A DNA stretch of 64,000 nt from Natronomonas marina (GTDB taxonomy: Archaea; Halobacteriota; Halobacteria; Halobacteriales; Haloarculaceae): NCBI RefSeq assembly GCF_024298905.1, contig NZ_CP101154.1, forward strand, positions 1,488,001 through 1,552,000, in the 5' to 3' direction. This document shows positions 45,006 through 51,958 of the stretch, in pieces. A program made the position numbers and the translations under genes. Positions within the stretch are counted from its first letter, which is position 1. The number at the start of each line of letters is the position of its first letter. The notes under the pieces are model-generated. The model made no database searches and had not been told where the DNA came from. It saw nothing but the letters and a program-made list of their open reading frames with translations.

Positions 45006-45322
45006 GGTACTTCGCCAAGATGCAAAACGCTTCGGGAGCCACCAGAAACAGGTGTGGTCATCGAGCAAGACGAACGCACACTGAGCATCTGATTCGGCAG
45101 GGACCCTCCTACTGGACAGCGGCCCATGCTCCATCCGTCCTCTCTATTCAGCAGCCGGGACCTGACAGATATTAGGTAGCTACCGGGTCAGTCTGATATA
45201 GCAATCCACTACACCGGCCGATCCGCGGCTTGCCGGACGGGTGTGTGAGTCGTTCTATGACATCCTCTACTCGCACTGTCAGTTCTTGGCAACGATTTCT
45301 TTATTTATATCTATGTGTGAAA
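45006..45322. other. Promoter region of hicBA and spacer
   Basis: No gene is recognised. The AT-rich piece at 45270-45330 is next to the 3' end of the following PIN gene. Sequence upstream of hicB contains no obvious palindrome. Confidence 0.4.
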
Positions 45323-45790
45323 TCAACTACCGAGAAATCTGTTTAACTCAGCAAATTCATCGGGAGAGAGGACCGCTTCGGTATCAAACGCATCAAATCG
45401 TTCGAAGTCGTCATCGATTGTCAGCACAGTATTCACCCCTTCGTCGATGGCGACCTGGGCGTAATACCCGTCCCAGCCATCAACGTTTGCGTCACTCGAT
45501 TGAGAAAGCCCACCCCGAACAACATCTTCTGGCATACGGTCATACCAACGTATTCGCTTCGCATCCATGAGATTCTGGAGACGACGAGAGGCACCTGAAC
45601 TCGAGCAGCCGAACGGGCCTGTGAGAACGTGGTGCGCTCCGAACAGCGCAGGGTACGGCACGACGGCGTCGATCTCACCAGCGATCGCCTCTCGGATGAG
45701 TGTGAGCGCAGGGTCACGCACTGGTGCGGTCGAGTGCGCGAGGGCGATCACTCCGACATCGAGCAGATACGGACCGCCAGCGTCACTCAT
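45323..45790 (-). CDS. vapC: VapC-type PIN toxin
   Basis: A 155-residue PIN-domain RNase. LLDVGVIALAHST has the first Asp at residue 11. VVPYPALFGAHHVL is the helix after strand 2. SQSSDANVDGWDGYYAQVAI supplies the third acidic site and VLTIDDDFERF the fourth. The start overlaps the end of the AbrB-type antitoxin by 8 bp, as in classical vapBC operons. No damage is seen. Confidence 0.8.
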   Translation of the reverse strand: MSDAGGPYLLDVGVIALAHSTAPVRDPALTLIREAIAGEIDAVVPYPALFGAHHVLTGPFGCSSSGASRRLQNLMDAKRIRWYDRMPEDVVRGGLSQSSDANVDGWDGYYAQVAIDEGVNTVLTIDDDFERFDAFDTEAVLSPDEFAELNRFLGS

Positions 45791-46094
45791 CGGTGGCTTG
45801 CTCCGCGCCGTTTCGGACGTTCTCTCTGAACTCTTGGGCGATTGAATCTGGATGTTCCGAGCGCGGCCGTGTCTCGCTGTGCTCTGTTGGGGAAGGCGGC
45901 CCGTCTTCTACGTCCCTCTTTTCGCCGATAAGCTCATCCATGCGTGCAATGATTTCGTCAGGCTCTTTCTCAGGCTCTACAACAGCCTTCCCATCCTCTT
46001 CGCGGATTTCTACCTCTGTCCCTGGTGTAATATCGAGGCGGTCTCGCACCGCCTGCGGAAGAACGATGCGGCCTTTCGAATCCACCTTTGCCAT
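45783..46094 (-). CDS. vapB: AbrB-type VapB antitoxin
   Basis: A 103-residue antitoxin. MAKVDSKGRIVLPQAVRDRL and DITPGTEVEIREEDGKAVVE form the swapped-hairpin AbrB/SpoVT DNA-binding domain. The C-terminal half (IIARMDELIGEKRD to SIAQEFRENVRNGAEQ) is acidic and would wrap the PIN toxin. First gene of the operon; upstream sequence at 46100-46140 is AT-rich. Confidence 0.82.
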   Translation of the reverse strand: MAKVDSKGRIVLPQAVRDRLDITPGTEVEIREEDGKAVVEPEKEPDEIIARMDELIGEKRDVEDGPPSPTEHSETRPRSEHPDSIAQEFRENVRNGAEQATDE

Positions 46095-46348
46095 GTTCCC
46101 ACATTAGGTGGGAATAAATATAATCGTTTTGACCCCCTGCCTTATTTCACACTTTCCGTTGAATGAAGAAGTCGTATTACCAACTACTGCTATGCAATGA
46201 GACCGTCGGAATGGAAAACTTGGAAGATTGATTGTTTGTCCAACTCGCGAGGAGTGGGCGTTCTTGAGACGTAGCTGTCGAGCTAGCAGCCAAAGCCGCT
46301 GAACGGACAGAACTTCTTTATGATTATCTGACCAATGAGTCCGTACGG

Positions 46349-46561
46349 ATGCCATCAGCAACTCGGAACCATGGCCCTGGGGTGCTTCCGTTCGAGTGGC
46401 CCGTCTGGTTGACCGCACTCGTCGTCGCGGCGATGTTTGTGGCTGGCCGTCTAGCCGACGGCCTCTCTACAGGCCCGGCGGTTGCTATTAACGCCGCCAG
46501 TGTCGTTATCGGGGTTGTCGCACTCCACGAGGTCTGGGCGAAGTATCGTGCCCGATTTTGA
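46349..46561 (+). CDS. Small membrane protein, two hydrophobic segments
   Basis: A 70-residue protein. WPVWLTALVVAAMFVAGRLA and GPAVAINAASVVIGVVALHE are membrane segments with a short loop (DGLST) between them. The string ADGLSTGPAVAIN recalls GDGLSTIAI in the membrane protein at 41818, so the two could be related. Function is unknown. Confidence 0.5.
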   Translation: MPSATRNHGPGVLPFEWPVWLTALVVAAMFVAGRLADGLSTGPAVAINAASVVIGVVALHEVWAKYRARF

Positions 46562-46685
46562 TCTAATAGACTGAACTTGCTGGTTGTCGCCCTCGAAATA
46601 CACGACAGGGAGAGGGCGTCATAGAACAATTTGTATGAGCGCTCAGTTCGTCGCCTCCGTCGGCGTCCGTCCCCCCGAGACGGCG

Positions 46686-47111
46686 TCAGTCGGGGCGTGG
46701 CATCCGCTCGAGCTCCTTGATTCGGTCCGTCTTATTGACTGATTGATACTGTCGCTGCCAGGCCTCTTTCGGGAATAGGCCGTTGCGGTCGAACAACTCC
46801 CGGGCCTGATTCGTGAGCGAGAAGAACTGGTAGGGGAAGTCTCGAAGCCGCTCTCCCGGTTCGAGCTCGTCGACGGTGACCACATCGACATCCTCAAGGA
46901 CGCGAAGGTGCCGGCGGATGGCATCGTCGCTGAGATTGGGGTTCATGTAGTCGAGTTCCTCGACGGTAGGGGCACCCTTGGGATGGCCGACGATGTCAGC
47001 AATCAGGTCGGACCGCTTCTTGTCGGTCGCTTTCTGGAGGGCATGCCAGGCGTAATCGTTGGAGATAGCGGTCTCCGCGGTGGCGTTCTCCGTCCCGCTG
47101 GCGGGCTGCAT
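46686..47111 (-). CDS. Winged-helix transcription regulator
   Basis: A 141-residue protein. ALQKATDKKRSDLIADIVGH, then GAPTVEELDYMNPNLSDDAI and RRHLRVLEDVDVVTVDELEP form a winged helix of ArsR/MarR type. QFFSLTNQARELFDRNGLFP is the end of the wing and the dimer helix. I chose ATG 47111 (MQPASGTEN); the longer frame adds a leader with no support. It is divergent from the next gene at 47248 and may control it. Confidence 0.7.
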   Translation of the reverse strand: MQPASGTENATAETAISNDYAWHALQKATDKKRSDLIADIVGHPKGAPTVEELDYMNPNLSDDAIRRHLRVLEDVDVVTVDELEPGERLRDFPYQFFSLTNQARELFDRNGLFPKEAWQRQYQSVNKTDRIKELERMPRPD

Positions 47112-47247
47112 GGGTGTATGTACGCTTCTAAGTGGGATAAACATTTGCACTGAAATATAACTGGTTCACAACTAATCAGAAAATGATTTGCTATTAGTTT
47201 GACTACGGAGACACAATTAATACCGCAAGCAGTTCAAAAGTGCCGCA

Positions 47248-47820
47248 ATGGACGTTGGCGATCCCGTCGATGATGCGACGCCCGATGACTCGGATTACAT
47301 GGCAGCCATTGAGGGTGTTGAGCTCACTCCTCGAGAGCACCAGCAAATCAAAGACATCGTTCACGGCGAGCGCCTGAAACGGATTTCGGGCCACGACCGG
47401 CGGTATCTGGTTGCTGGTGCTGGTTCAGGTCCGGCGGCTGACCGTCGCGGAACGGTTGTTGAATTGCTTGACGAACGCCCTCAAGCGGTTGCAATGCAGT
47501 TGGAGGATTTCGGCCTTTCCAGCAGCCAGATCAGGTTGTGGGTCCGAGTGTTCGATATTCTCTGTGGGCAGGCAACCCATATCGTTGCCGTTCTCGAGGA
47601 CTCTGACGGGGGGTACGTATGGGAGCTCGGGCTGTTGTTCAGTCCGAGTTACCGGGCGAAAGCCTGGGTGCTCAAACGTCGCTACTCGGACCCAACAGCG
47701 GAGCGGGCCCACTACGATAATTCGATGGCCGCCTCCCACCTGGAACTGTTGAGCGACGGGCGGTGTCTGGAGTGGACTGATGTCGCGGAGTTACGGACCG
47801 TCGTCGAAGACGTGCCCTGA
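47248..47820 (+). CDS. Possible nucleoside-deoxyribosyltransferase/TIR-like protein
   Basis: A 190-residue protein. Residues 50-70 (RRYLVAGAGSGPAADRRGTV) may form a phosphate-binding loop. HIVAVLEDSDGGYVWELGLL fits the active-site region of the STALD/NDT/TIR group, where a D/S-G-x-x-x-E-G pattern carries the catalytic Glu. SPSYRAKAWVLKRRYSDPTA follows. Such proteins can cleave NAD or nucleosides and occur as defence effectors, but this is inference from short motifs. It starts 136 bp from the divergent winged-helix gene and ends just before a TA remnant. Confidence 0.4.
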   Translation: MDVGDPVDDATPDDSDYMAAIEGVELTPREHQQIKDIVHGERLKRISGHDRRYLVAGAGSGPAADRRGTVVELLDERPQAVAMQLEDFGLSSSQIRLWVRVFDILCGQATHIVAVLEDSDGGYVWELGLLFSPSYRAKAWVLKRRYSDPTAERAHYDNSMAASHLELLSDGRCLEWTDVAELRTVVEDVP

Positions 47821-47869
47821 AGCTGACCGGTGGTGCCGAATTAGTCAACTGCGCTGCGGGGCAGGCCCC

Positions 47870-48045
47870 GAGTCACCTGGGTGGCGGTCGATCACCTCGA
47901 CGCTGATCTCGAGGCACTGTGAATGTGGGGCTTCGACGCCACGCCCTTCATTTACCTCGCGAATATCGACCATCTCGCCCTCGTCCGGCAGCTCAACACG
48001 TCCTGTGTCGTTCCCGAACGTATCCACTCCATCGGAAGCACCGAA
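47870..48045 (+). pseudogene. Remnant of a third UPF0175/DUF3368 TA copy
   Basis: Bases 47870-47922 encode the end of the antitoxin (DHLDADLEAL then stop). Immediately after, from ATG 47923, is MWGFDATPFIYLANIDHLAL and then VRQLNTSCVVPERI, the first 35 residues of the DUF3368 toxin. It then breaks off 5 bp before the operator of the full copy. The same TGA-ATG junction is kept. It is a leftover of a tandem duplication. Confidence 0.8.
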
Positions 48046-48049
48046 GCGT

Positions 48050-48068
48050 TTGTATACATTGCACACGA
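48050..48068. promoter_or_regulatory. Decayed operator of TA copy 2
   Basis: TTGTATACATTGCACACGA matches the left arm of the operator at 1124-1142 and part of the right arm. It ends 10 bp before ATG 48079, the same spacing as in copy 1. Confidence 0.55.
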
Positions 48069-48078
48069 AGTAAACAGT

Positions 48079-48369
48079 ATGGGAACGATCTCGACACGCG
48101 TGCCCGACGAGTTGGAGGCCGAACTCGAGGCGTATCTCGAAGCCGAGACGCTTGACCGGAGCACGGCCGTGCGGAAACTCCTCTCCGAGGGGCTCGAGGA
48201 GTGGCGTCGCGAACAGGCCCTCGACCAGCTTGCGGCAGGCACCGTCACGTTTAGCAAGGCGGCTGAGCTGGCAGGGATGTCCGGTTGGGACTTTGCACAG
48301 CTCGCCAAAGAACGTGATATCACCTGGGTGGCGGAGGATCATCTCGACGCGGATCTCGAGGCACTGTGA
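48079..48369 (+). CDS. UPF0175 family antitoxin, copy 2
   Basis: A 96-residue antitoxin, nearly identical to copy 1 at 823-1113 (MGTISTRVPDELEAELEAYL; TFSKAAELAGMSGWDFAQLA). The ATG at 48079 sits 10 bp after the operator-like sequence, and a longer upstream frame is the remnant described at 47870. It lies directly before the toxin with a TGA-ATG junction. Copies differ by scattered substitutions, so the duplication is not recent or has been under selection. Confidence 0.85.
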   Translation: MGTISTRVPDELEAELEAYLEAETLDRSTAVRKLLSEGLEEWRREQALDQLAAGTVTFSKAAELAGMSGWDFAQLAKERDITWVAEDHLDADLEAL

Positions 48370-48882
48370 ATGTGGGGCTTCGACGCCACGCCGCTCATCT
48401 ACCTCGCGAAGGTCGACCGTCTCGCGCTCGTCCAGCATCTTGAAGCGTCGTGCGTACTCCCGGAGCGTGTCTACGAGGAGGTCGTCGAAACTGGTCTCGA
48501 GCAGGGATATCCGGACGCCCGGCGCATTGAGCGCAGCGTCGATGCCGACAGGTTTGATATTGTGTCGGTCGAGACCACCGCATTGTTGACCCGCCTCCAG
48601 GATAATAGCAACCTCAGCGACGCCGATGTCGCTGTCCTCGCCTGCGCCGACGCCCACGATGGTGTGGCCGTGATGGATGAGACGTACGGTCGTGACGTTG
48701 CAGCGGCCGAGGGAATCACCACCCGGGGGACGGCATATCTCGTGCTAAAACTCGCGAGCGAGGGGACGATCAGTGTCGACGATGCCCGAGCCGTGATTGA
48801 TGCGATGATCGACGAGGGGTGGTACTGCGCCCCCGACGTCTATGCGAAAATCATTCAGAAACTCGAGTCACTTGCGGACTGA
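48370..48882 (+). CDS. DUF3368 PIN-like toxin, copy 2
   Basis: A 170-residue PIN-like protein with the same length and motifs as copy 1 (MWGFDATPLIYLAKVDRLAL; LSDADVAVLACADAHDGVAV; MDETYGRDVAAAEGI). The N-terminal Asp5 and later acidic residues are kept. The frame is intact. Its partner antitoxin precedes it without a gap, and both copies could cross-neutralise each other. Confidence 0.85.
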   Translation: MWGFDATPLIYLAKVDRLALVQHLEASCVLPERVYEEVVETGLEQGYPDARRIERSVDADRFDIVSVETTALLTRLQDNSNLSDADVAVLACADAHDGVAVMDETYGRDVAAAEGITTRGTAYLVLKLASEGTISVDDARAVIDAMIDEGWYCAPDVYAKIIQKLESLAD

Positions 48883-49075
48883 TGTGTCACCCGCTGCGGC
48901 ACAGAGGGTACGCGCCATAGCGCGGATGTGTTCTCGTTTTCAGTCTATTCGAGCGAGATCACGAACCTGGTTACTAGTCTGACATCGTCCACACGACCAA
49001 ATCAGTGGAATTCGCCTCGCTACCACTGTAACTGACCGGATCTGGAGCACCGTCGGGTGGCTTTTCCTGGAATAC

Positions 49076-49118
49076 GTTAACCAACGTACCGAATTGACAG
49101 CCTACATCTGTTGGTTAA
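49076..49118. promoter_or_regulatory. Second GTTAACCAAC / GTTGGTTAA site pair
   Basis: GTTAACCAAC at 49076-49085 and the inverted GTTGGTTAA at 49110-49118 face each other across 24 bp. The same motif forms the 14-bp palindrome at 38814. It lies between TA copy 2 and the 3' end of HTH paralogue 2, so the gene it serves is unclear. Confidence 0.4.
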
Positions 49119-49159
49119 ATCTGAAACACGTACCGACGACGAGGATGTCCTCTGACAGC

Positions 49160-49552
49160 TCACGAATAGGCGTCGTTGAACTCCCGTTCACGGCGCATCA
49201 GTTCCTCGACACCATATTCGAGAATCCCGTGTCCCATTGCCGTCGGCCGATAGTACGTGTAGAGCCCCTGGCTGTCGGCGGTCCGTCGCTGGCGCTTGTC
49301 GACGAGGCCGACATCGACCAGCTCGTCGAGATGGTAGTGGAAATTGTGGGATTCGACATCGACCGCAGCTTTGAGATTTGCAGCACTCAACTCGTCGTTG
49401 GCGACGAGCGTGCGGAGGATCCGGAACCGCGTCGGGTGACCGATCACCTGTTGCATCGCGAGATACTCTTCAAGCGTGAGCCCACTATCCTCGGGGAGCG
49501 GCGGGTCCAGCTGGCGAACCACCTCCGTTGCATGGCGGTCAGTTTCGGACAT
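49160..49552 (-). CDS. ArsR-like winged-helix regulator, paralogue 2
   Basis: A 130-residue paralogue of the regulator at 36226-36618, with the same length and only scattered replacements (LEEYLAMQQVIGHPTRFRIL; FHYHLDELVDVGLVDKRQ). It shares the upstream motif TTCTAGTCGAGAA at 49600-49612. In both places it sits near UPF0175-type genes: TA copy 2 here, the orphan at 35611 there. A duplicated block is likely. Confidence 0.85.
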   Translation of the reverse strand: MSETDRHATEVVRQLDPPLPEDSGLTLEEYLAMQQVIGHPTRFRILRTLVANDELSAANLKAAVDVESHNFHYHLDELVDVGLVDKRQRRTADSQGLYTYYRPTAMGHGILEYGVEELMRREREFNDAYS

Positions 49553-50133
49553 CTGTGGGGGGCCTCAAACTAGACGGTGAGACGCCGTATACTTAGGGAT
49601 TCTCGACTAGAATATTACTGGGAAACTCGGTATTTGTATATCGAAGCATGGTCGCGGCAGAACTATCGGTTCGTAGTGCGATGCTTGGCGCAGTCCACAC
49701 ACGCTTGGACGCTAGTGTCCGCACCTTCACCGATGCGGCGGACTGCTGTCGGCTCTGCGGCCAGTTCTGCACCCACATTCAGAACAAGGAACTCTATGGC
49801 TCGCTTGACCGTCTCGACTGAGGGGTGTCCGTCGCCGGCTCCAGAAGACCTCGTCGCCAAATCTGCTACGAAACTCATCCGACAGCGATGCTCTTTGCTA
49901 CACTGCCGCAAGGCGAAAGCCCACGATTGTAGGCGTGGAATGCCCCGGACAACAGGAAAACATTGACCTCCGCCGCGTTTAGGGGGAGGACTCAGCGAAA
50001 TTGCCATTTTCGAATAGCCTGGCCATGTCGACCCGCAACTTCTGCAAAAGCGGTTCTAACAGTTCAATAATACAGCTATACAAAAGAGTACTGCCAAAAA
50101 TATTATGTGTGCTCCTACCTCACCCCGTATTCC
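49553..50133. other. No intact gene; transposon-end relics
   Basis: The motif TTCTCGACTAGAA at 49600-49612 serves the regulator at 49552. Between 49660 and 50000 a minus-strand frame has FVADLATRSSGAGDGHPSVE, which I do not recognise. An imperfect hairpin CCACG/CGTGG is at 49921-49938 with GAAAGC before it, as in IS200/IS605 ends. No further feature is clear. Confidence 0.45.
49600..49612. promoter_or_regulatory. Duplicated motif upstream of HTH paralogue 2
   Basis: TTCTCGACTAGAA, the reverse complement of the motif before paralogue 1, lies 47 bp upstream of ATG 49552. Position and orientation relative to the gene are conserved in both copies. Confidence 0.55.
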
Positions 50134-50145
50134 ATGCGGGGTGAG
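50119..50145. repeat. 9-bp perfect hairpin at NUDIX gene start
   Basis: Arms CTCACCCCG and CGGGGTGAG enclose a 9-base loop TATTCCATG. The possible start codon ATG 50134 lies in the loop and right arm. It could be a transposon end or a structure affecting translation of the NUDIX gene. Confidence 0.5.
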
Positions 50146-50589
50146 TTGCGTACCTCTGAGGGGGCTGACTCGCCAGCGAACCGAGGTGGGTGGTGCAGAC
50201 GTGGCGTGAAGGCGCTGATACGGACTGACGAGTCGGTGCTGCTGGTCAAGGAGCGACGAGTAGATGGTTCAGTGTTTTGGACACTACCGGGCGGCGGTCT
50301 CCAGGCCGCCGAGTCGGCACACGCGGGCCTCCGTCGGGAACTCCGCGAGGAACTCGACTGCGAAATCGTCGTTCACGATTGGACCGGCCGTATCTGCTAC
50401 GCCCACCACTCACGGGACGGGGTGGTCTCCACCTACGATATCTACGATTGTTGTGTCGCGTCTTCAATCGATGCCAATCGTACTGAAGGCATCCTCGAAG
50501 CTCGATGGGTCGAATCGGAGGTGGTACCGGCGCGAACGATTCCGCAGGTTCGGTGCCTGATCGAGTGTTCCGCTACTCTGCAGGCGTGA
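50134..50589 (+). CDS. NUDIX hydrolase
   Basis: A 151-residue protein with the NUDIX box GGGLQAAESAHAGLRRELRE followed by ELDCEI (G-x5-E-x7-R-E-L-x-E-E-L). LLVKERRVDGSVFWTLPGGG is the strand before it. WTGRICYAHHSRDGVVSTYD follows. Substrate is a nucleoside diphosphate-X type, otherwise open. The start is uncertain: ATG 50134 lies in a hairpin, and GTG 50206 (VKALIRTDES) would give a minimal domain. Confidence 0.7.
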   Translation: MRGELRTSEGADSPANRGGWCRRGVKALIRTDESVLLVKERRVDGSVFWTLPGGGLQAAESAHAGLRRELREELDCEIVVHDWTGRICYAHHSRDGVVSTYDIYDCCVASSIDANRTEGILEARWVESEVVPARTIPQVRCLIECSATLQA

Positions 50590-50782
50590 GATTCTTTACT
50601 AGTCTGTGGTAGTTCTGCCGACTCGGTGCTGGGGCTGTACGATACCGTCCTTGTCGAGGAGGGCCTTGAGTTGCCGGTGTTTTCACGGGATCGGGGTGAC
50701 TCGAAAAACCCTGGCTAATGGAGTTCCACCATAACCACCATAAGAGTACCCCGAAATCACACGCGCTAGTAAGCCTTTTAAC

Positions 50783-50802
50783 TGTTACCGAATTATTGGT
50801 AA
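50783..50802. promoter_or_regulatory. Inverted repeat before AbiEi-like gene
   Basis: GTTACCGAATTATTGGTAAC has 6-bp perfect outer arms (GTTACC/GGTAAC). It ends 7 bp before ATG 50810 and probably is the autoregulatory operator. Confidence 0.5.
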
Positions 50803-50809
50803 CTACCAG

Positions 50810-51484
50810 ATGTACGAGGTTATCGACGACACCGCGGCGCAGGTTATCCTCGCTATCGAGAGTGGTGACTCCATCCGTCGTGTCGCCCAACACCTCCACA
50901 CGCCGTACGAGACGGTGAGACAGGCCGTCAATCGCCTCGAAGACGCGGGCTACGTCAGCTATGACGGCGGCCTCTCAGTCGTCGACGAGCGCGTACGCGA
51001 CGCAGCGCGCGAGCTTATCGCTGCCAGCACCGGCGTCAGTCCCCCCTCCATCGAGGAGGCCTACGTCATCCCACAGTTCGGTGACTGGCCGTTCGCGTTT
51101 ACGCGGATCGACGCCGTCTACGTGTGGACCCAAGGCGGCTACCAAGTTGGGCGGAATCCGGATGACTATCCGCTATTCCTCGCTGTTCGTGAGCAGGATG
51201 TCGACGCCTGGGAGGCGTTTTTCGAGTCGTTCAGCCTTCCCACCGCATTCGAGCGACAGCCCCGAAGCGAACTGGACGGACCGCTGCAGATTGTCCTCGA
51301 GCCCCGCCCGTCACTCAACATCGAACACGTCGAGGGGTACCCGGTGATCCCGAGAGACGAGACGATCGAGTACATGCGCGAGAACTACGCCCAGTTCCAG
51401 TCGGCGCTGGCGATGGTCGACCGGATGTACGAGGACCTCGACCTCGGTGTCACGTATCGAGAGACCGAACGGGCACAGCCATGA
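50810..51484 (+). CDS. Winged-helix antitoxin of an AbiEi-like TA pair
   Basis: A 224-residue protein. Residues 1-60 (VILAIESGDSIRRVAQHLHT, then YETVRQAVNRLEDAGYVSYD) form a winged helix. The rest (IPQFGDWPFAFTRIDAVYVW) is a domain regularly paired with nucleotidyltransferase toxins in haloarchaea. Upstream, GTTACCGAATTATTGGTAAC at 50783-50802 is an inverted repeat close to the ATG. The following gene overlaps it by 4 bp. Antitoxin role is inferred from the pairing. Confidence 0.7.
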   Translation: MYEVIDDTAAQVILAIESGDSIRRVAQHLHTPYETVRQAVNRLEDAGYVSYDGGLSVVDERVRDAARELIAASTGVSPPSIEEAYVIPQFGDWPFAFTRIDAVYVWTQGGYQVGRNPDDYPLFLAVREQDVDAWEAFFESFSLPTAFERQPRSELDGPLQIVLEPRPSLNIEHVEGYPVIPRDETIEYMRENYAQFQSALAMVDRMYEDLDLGVTYRETERAQP

Positions 51485-51880
51485 GCTTCAACAACCGAAG
51501 TGACTCGCTCATCGAACTGCTCAAGGAGCTCACAAGAAGGCCACGAGTTCGTTCTCGTCGGTGGCTACGCAGTCTCAGCGTTCAATGCACGCTTCTCTAC
51601 GGAACTCGATATCGTCGTCGCACCAGACTCCAAGGCCGGGGTCGGCGAATTCCTCGAACAACGGGGTTTCGAGGAAACGGACAGCCACGCCAAGGAGTGG
51701 TTCTACGACACCGAAGTGATCGAGCACGAAAAGAGGCTCACGCCGCAACAGCCGATCGGCTTCGATCTCCTGGTAAATGGACTCGGGTGTCGCCAGACGG
51801 AGGCACAGTGGTCGTTCGACTACCTGTACGACCACAGCCACCAACAGGAGGTGAGCGGAGGCACAGTTGATGTGGCGTAG
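51481..51880 (+). pseudogene. Frameshifted nucleotidyltransferase toxin (AbiEii-type)
   Basis: The frame opens at ATG 51481 (MSFNNRSDSLIELLKELTRR), 4 bp inside the antitoxin gene. Near 51540 the reading shifts: the next frame gives GHEFVLVGGYAVSAFNARFS and TELDIVVAPDS, the nucleotidyltransferase GG-x...D-x-D motif. It continues with GFDLLVNGLGCRQTEAQWSF and stops at 51880, short for the family, whose C-terminal helical region is missing. One shift plus the early stop imply loss of toxin function. Confidence 0.7.
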
Positions 51881-51958
51881 AACGGGAGTCCACGCGAAAG
51901 CCCCACCCTCAACGAGCGAGCGGGGCGATTGCCCCCGAGCGAAGTAGGGTAGGGTAGT

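Noticed and set aside
47248-47820. Full defence-system call for the NDT/TIR-like gene
   Set aside because: Only short motifs support the fold and no sensor or partner gene is next to it, so it stays a low-confidence suggestion.
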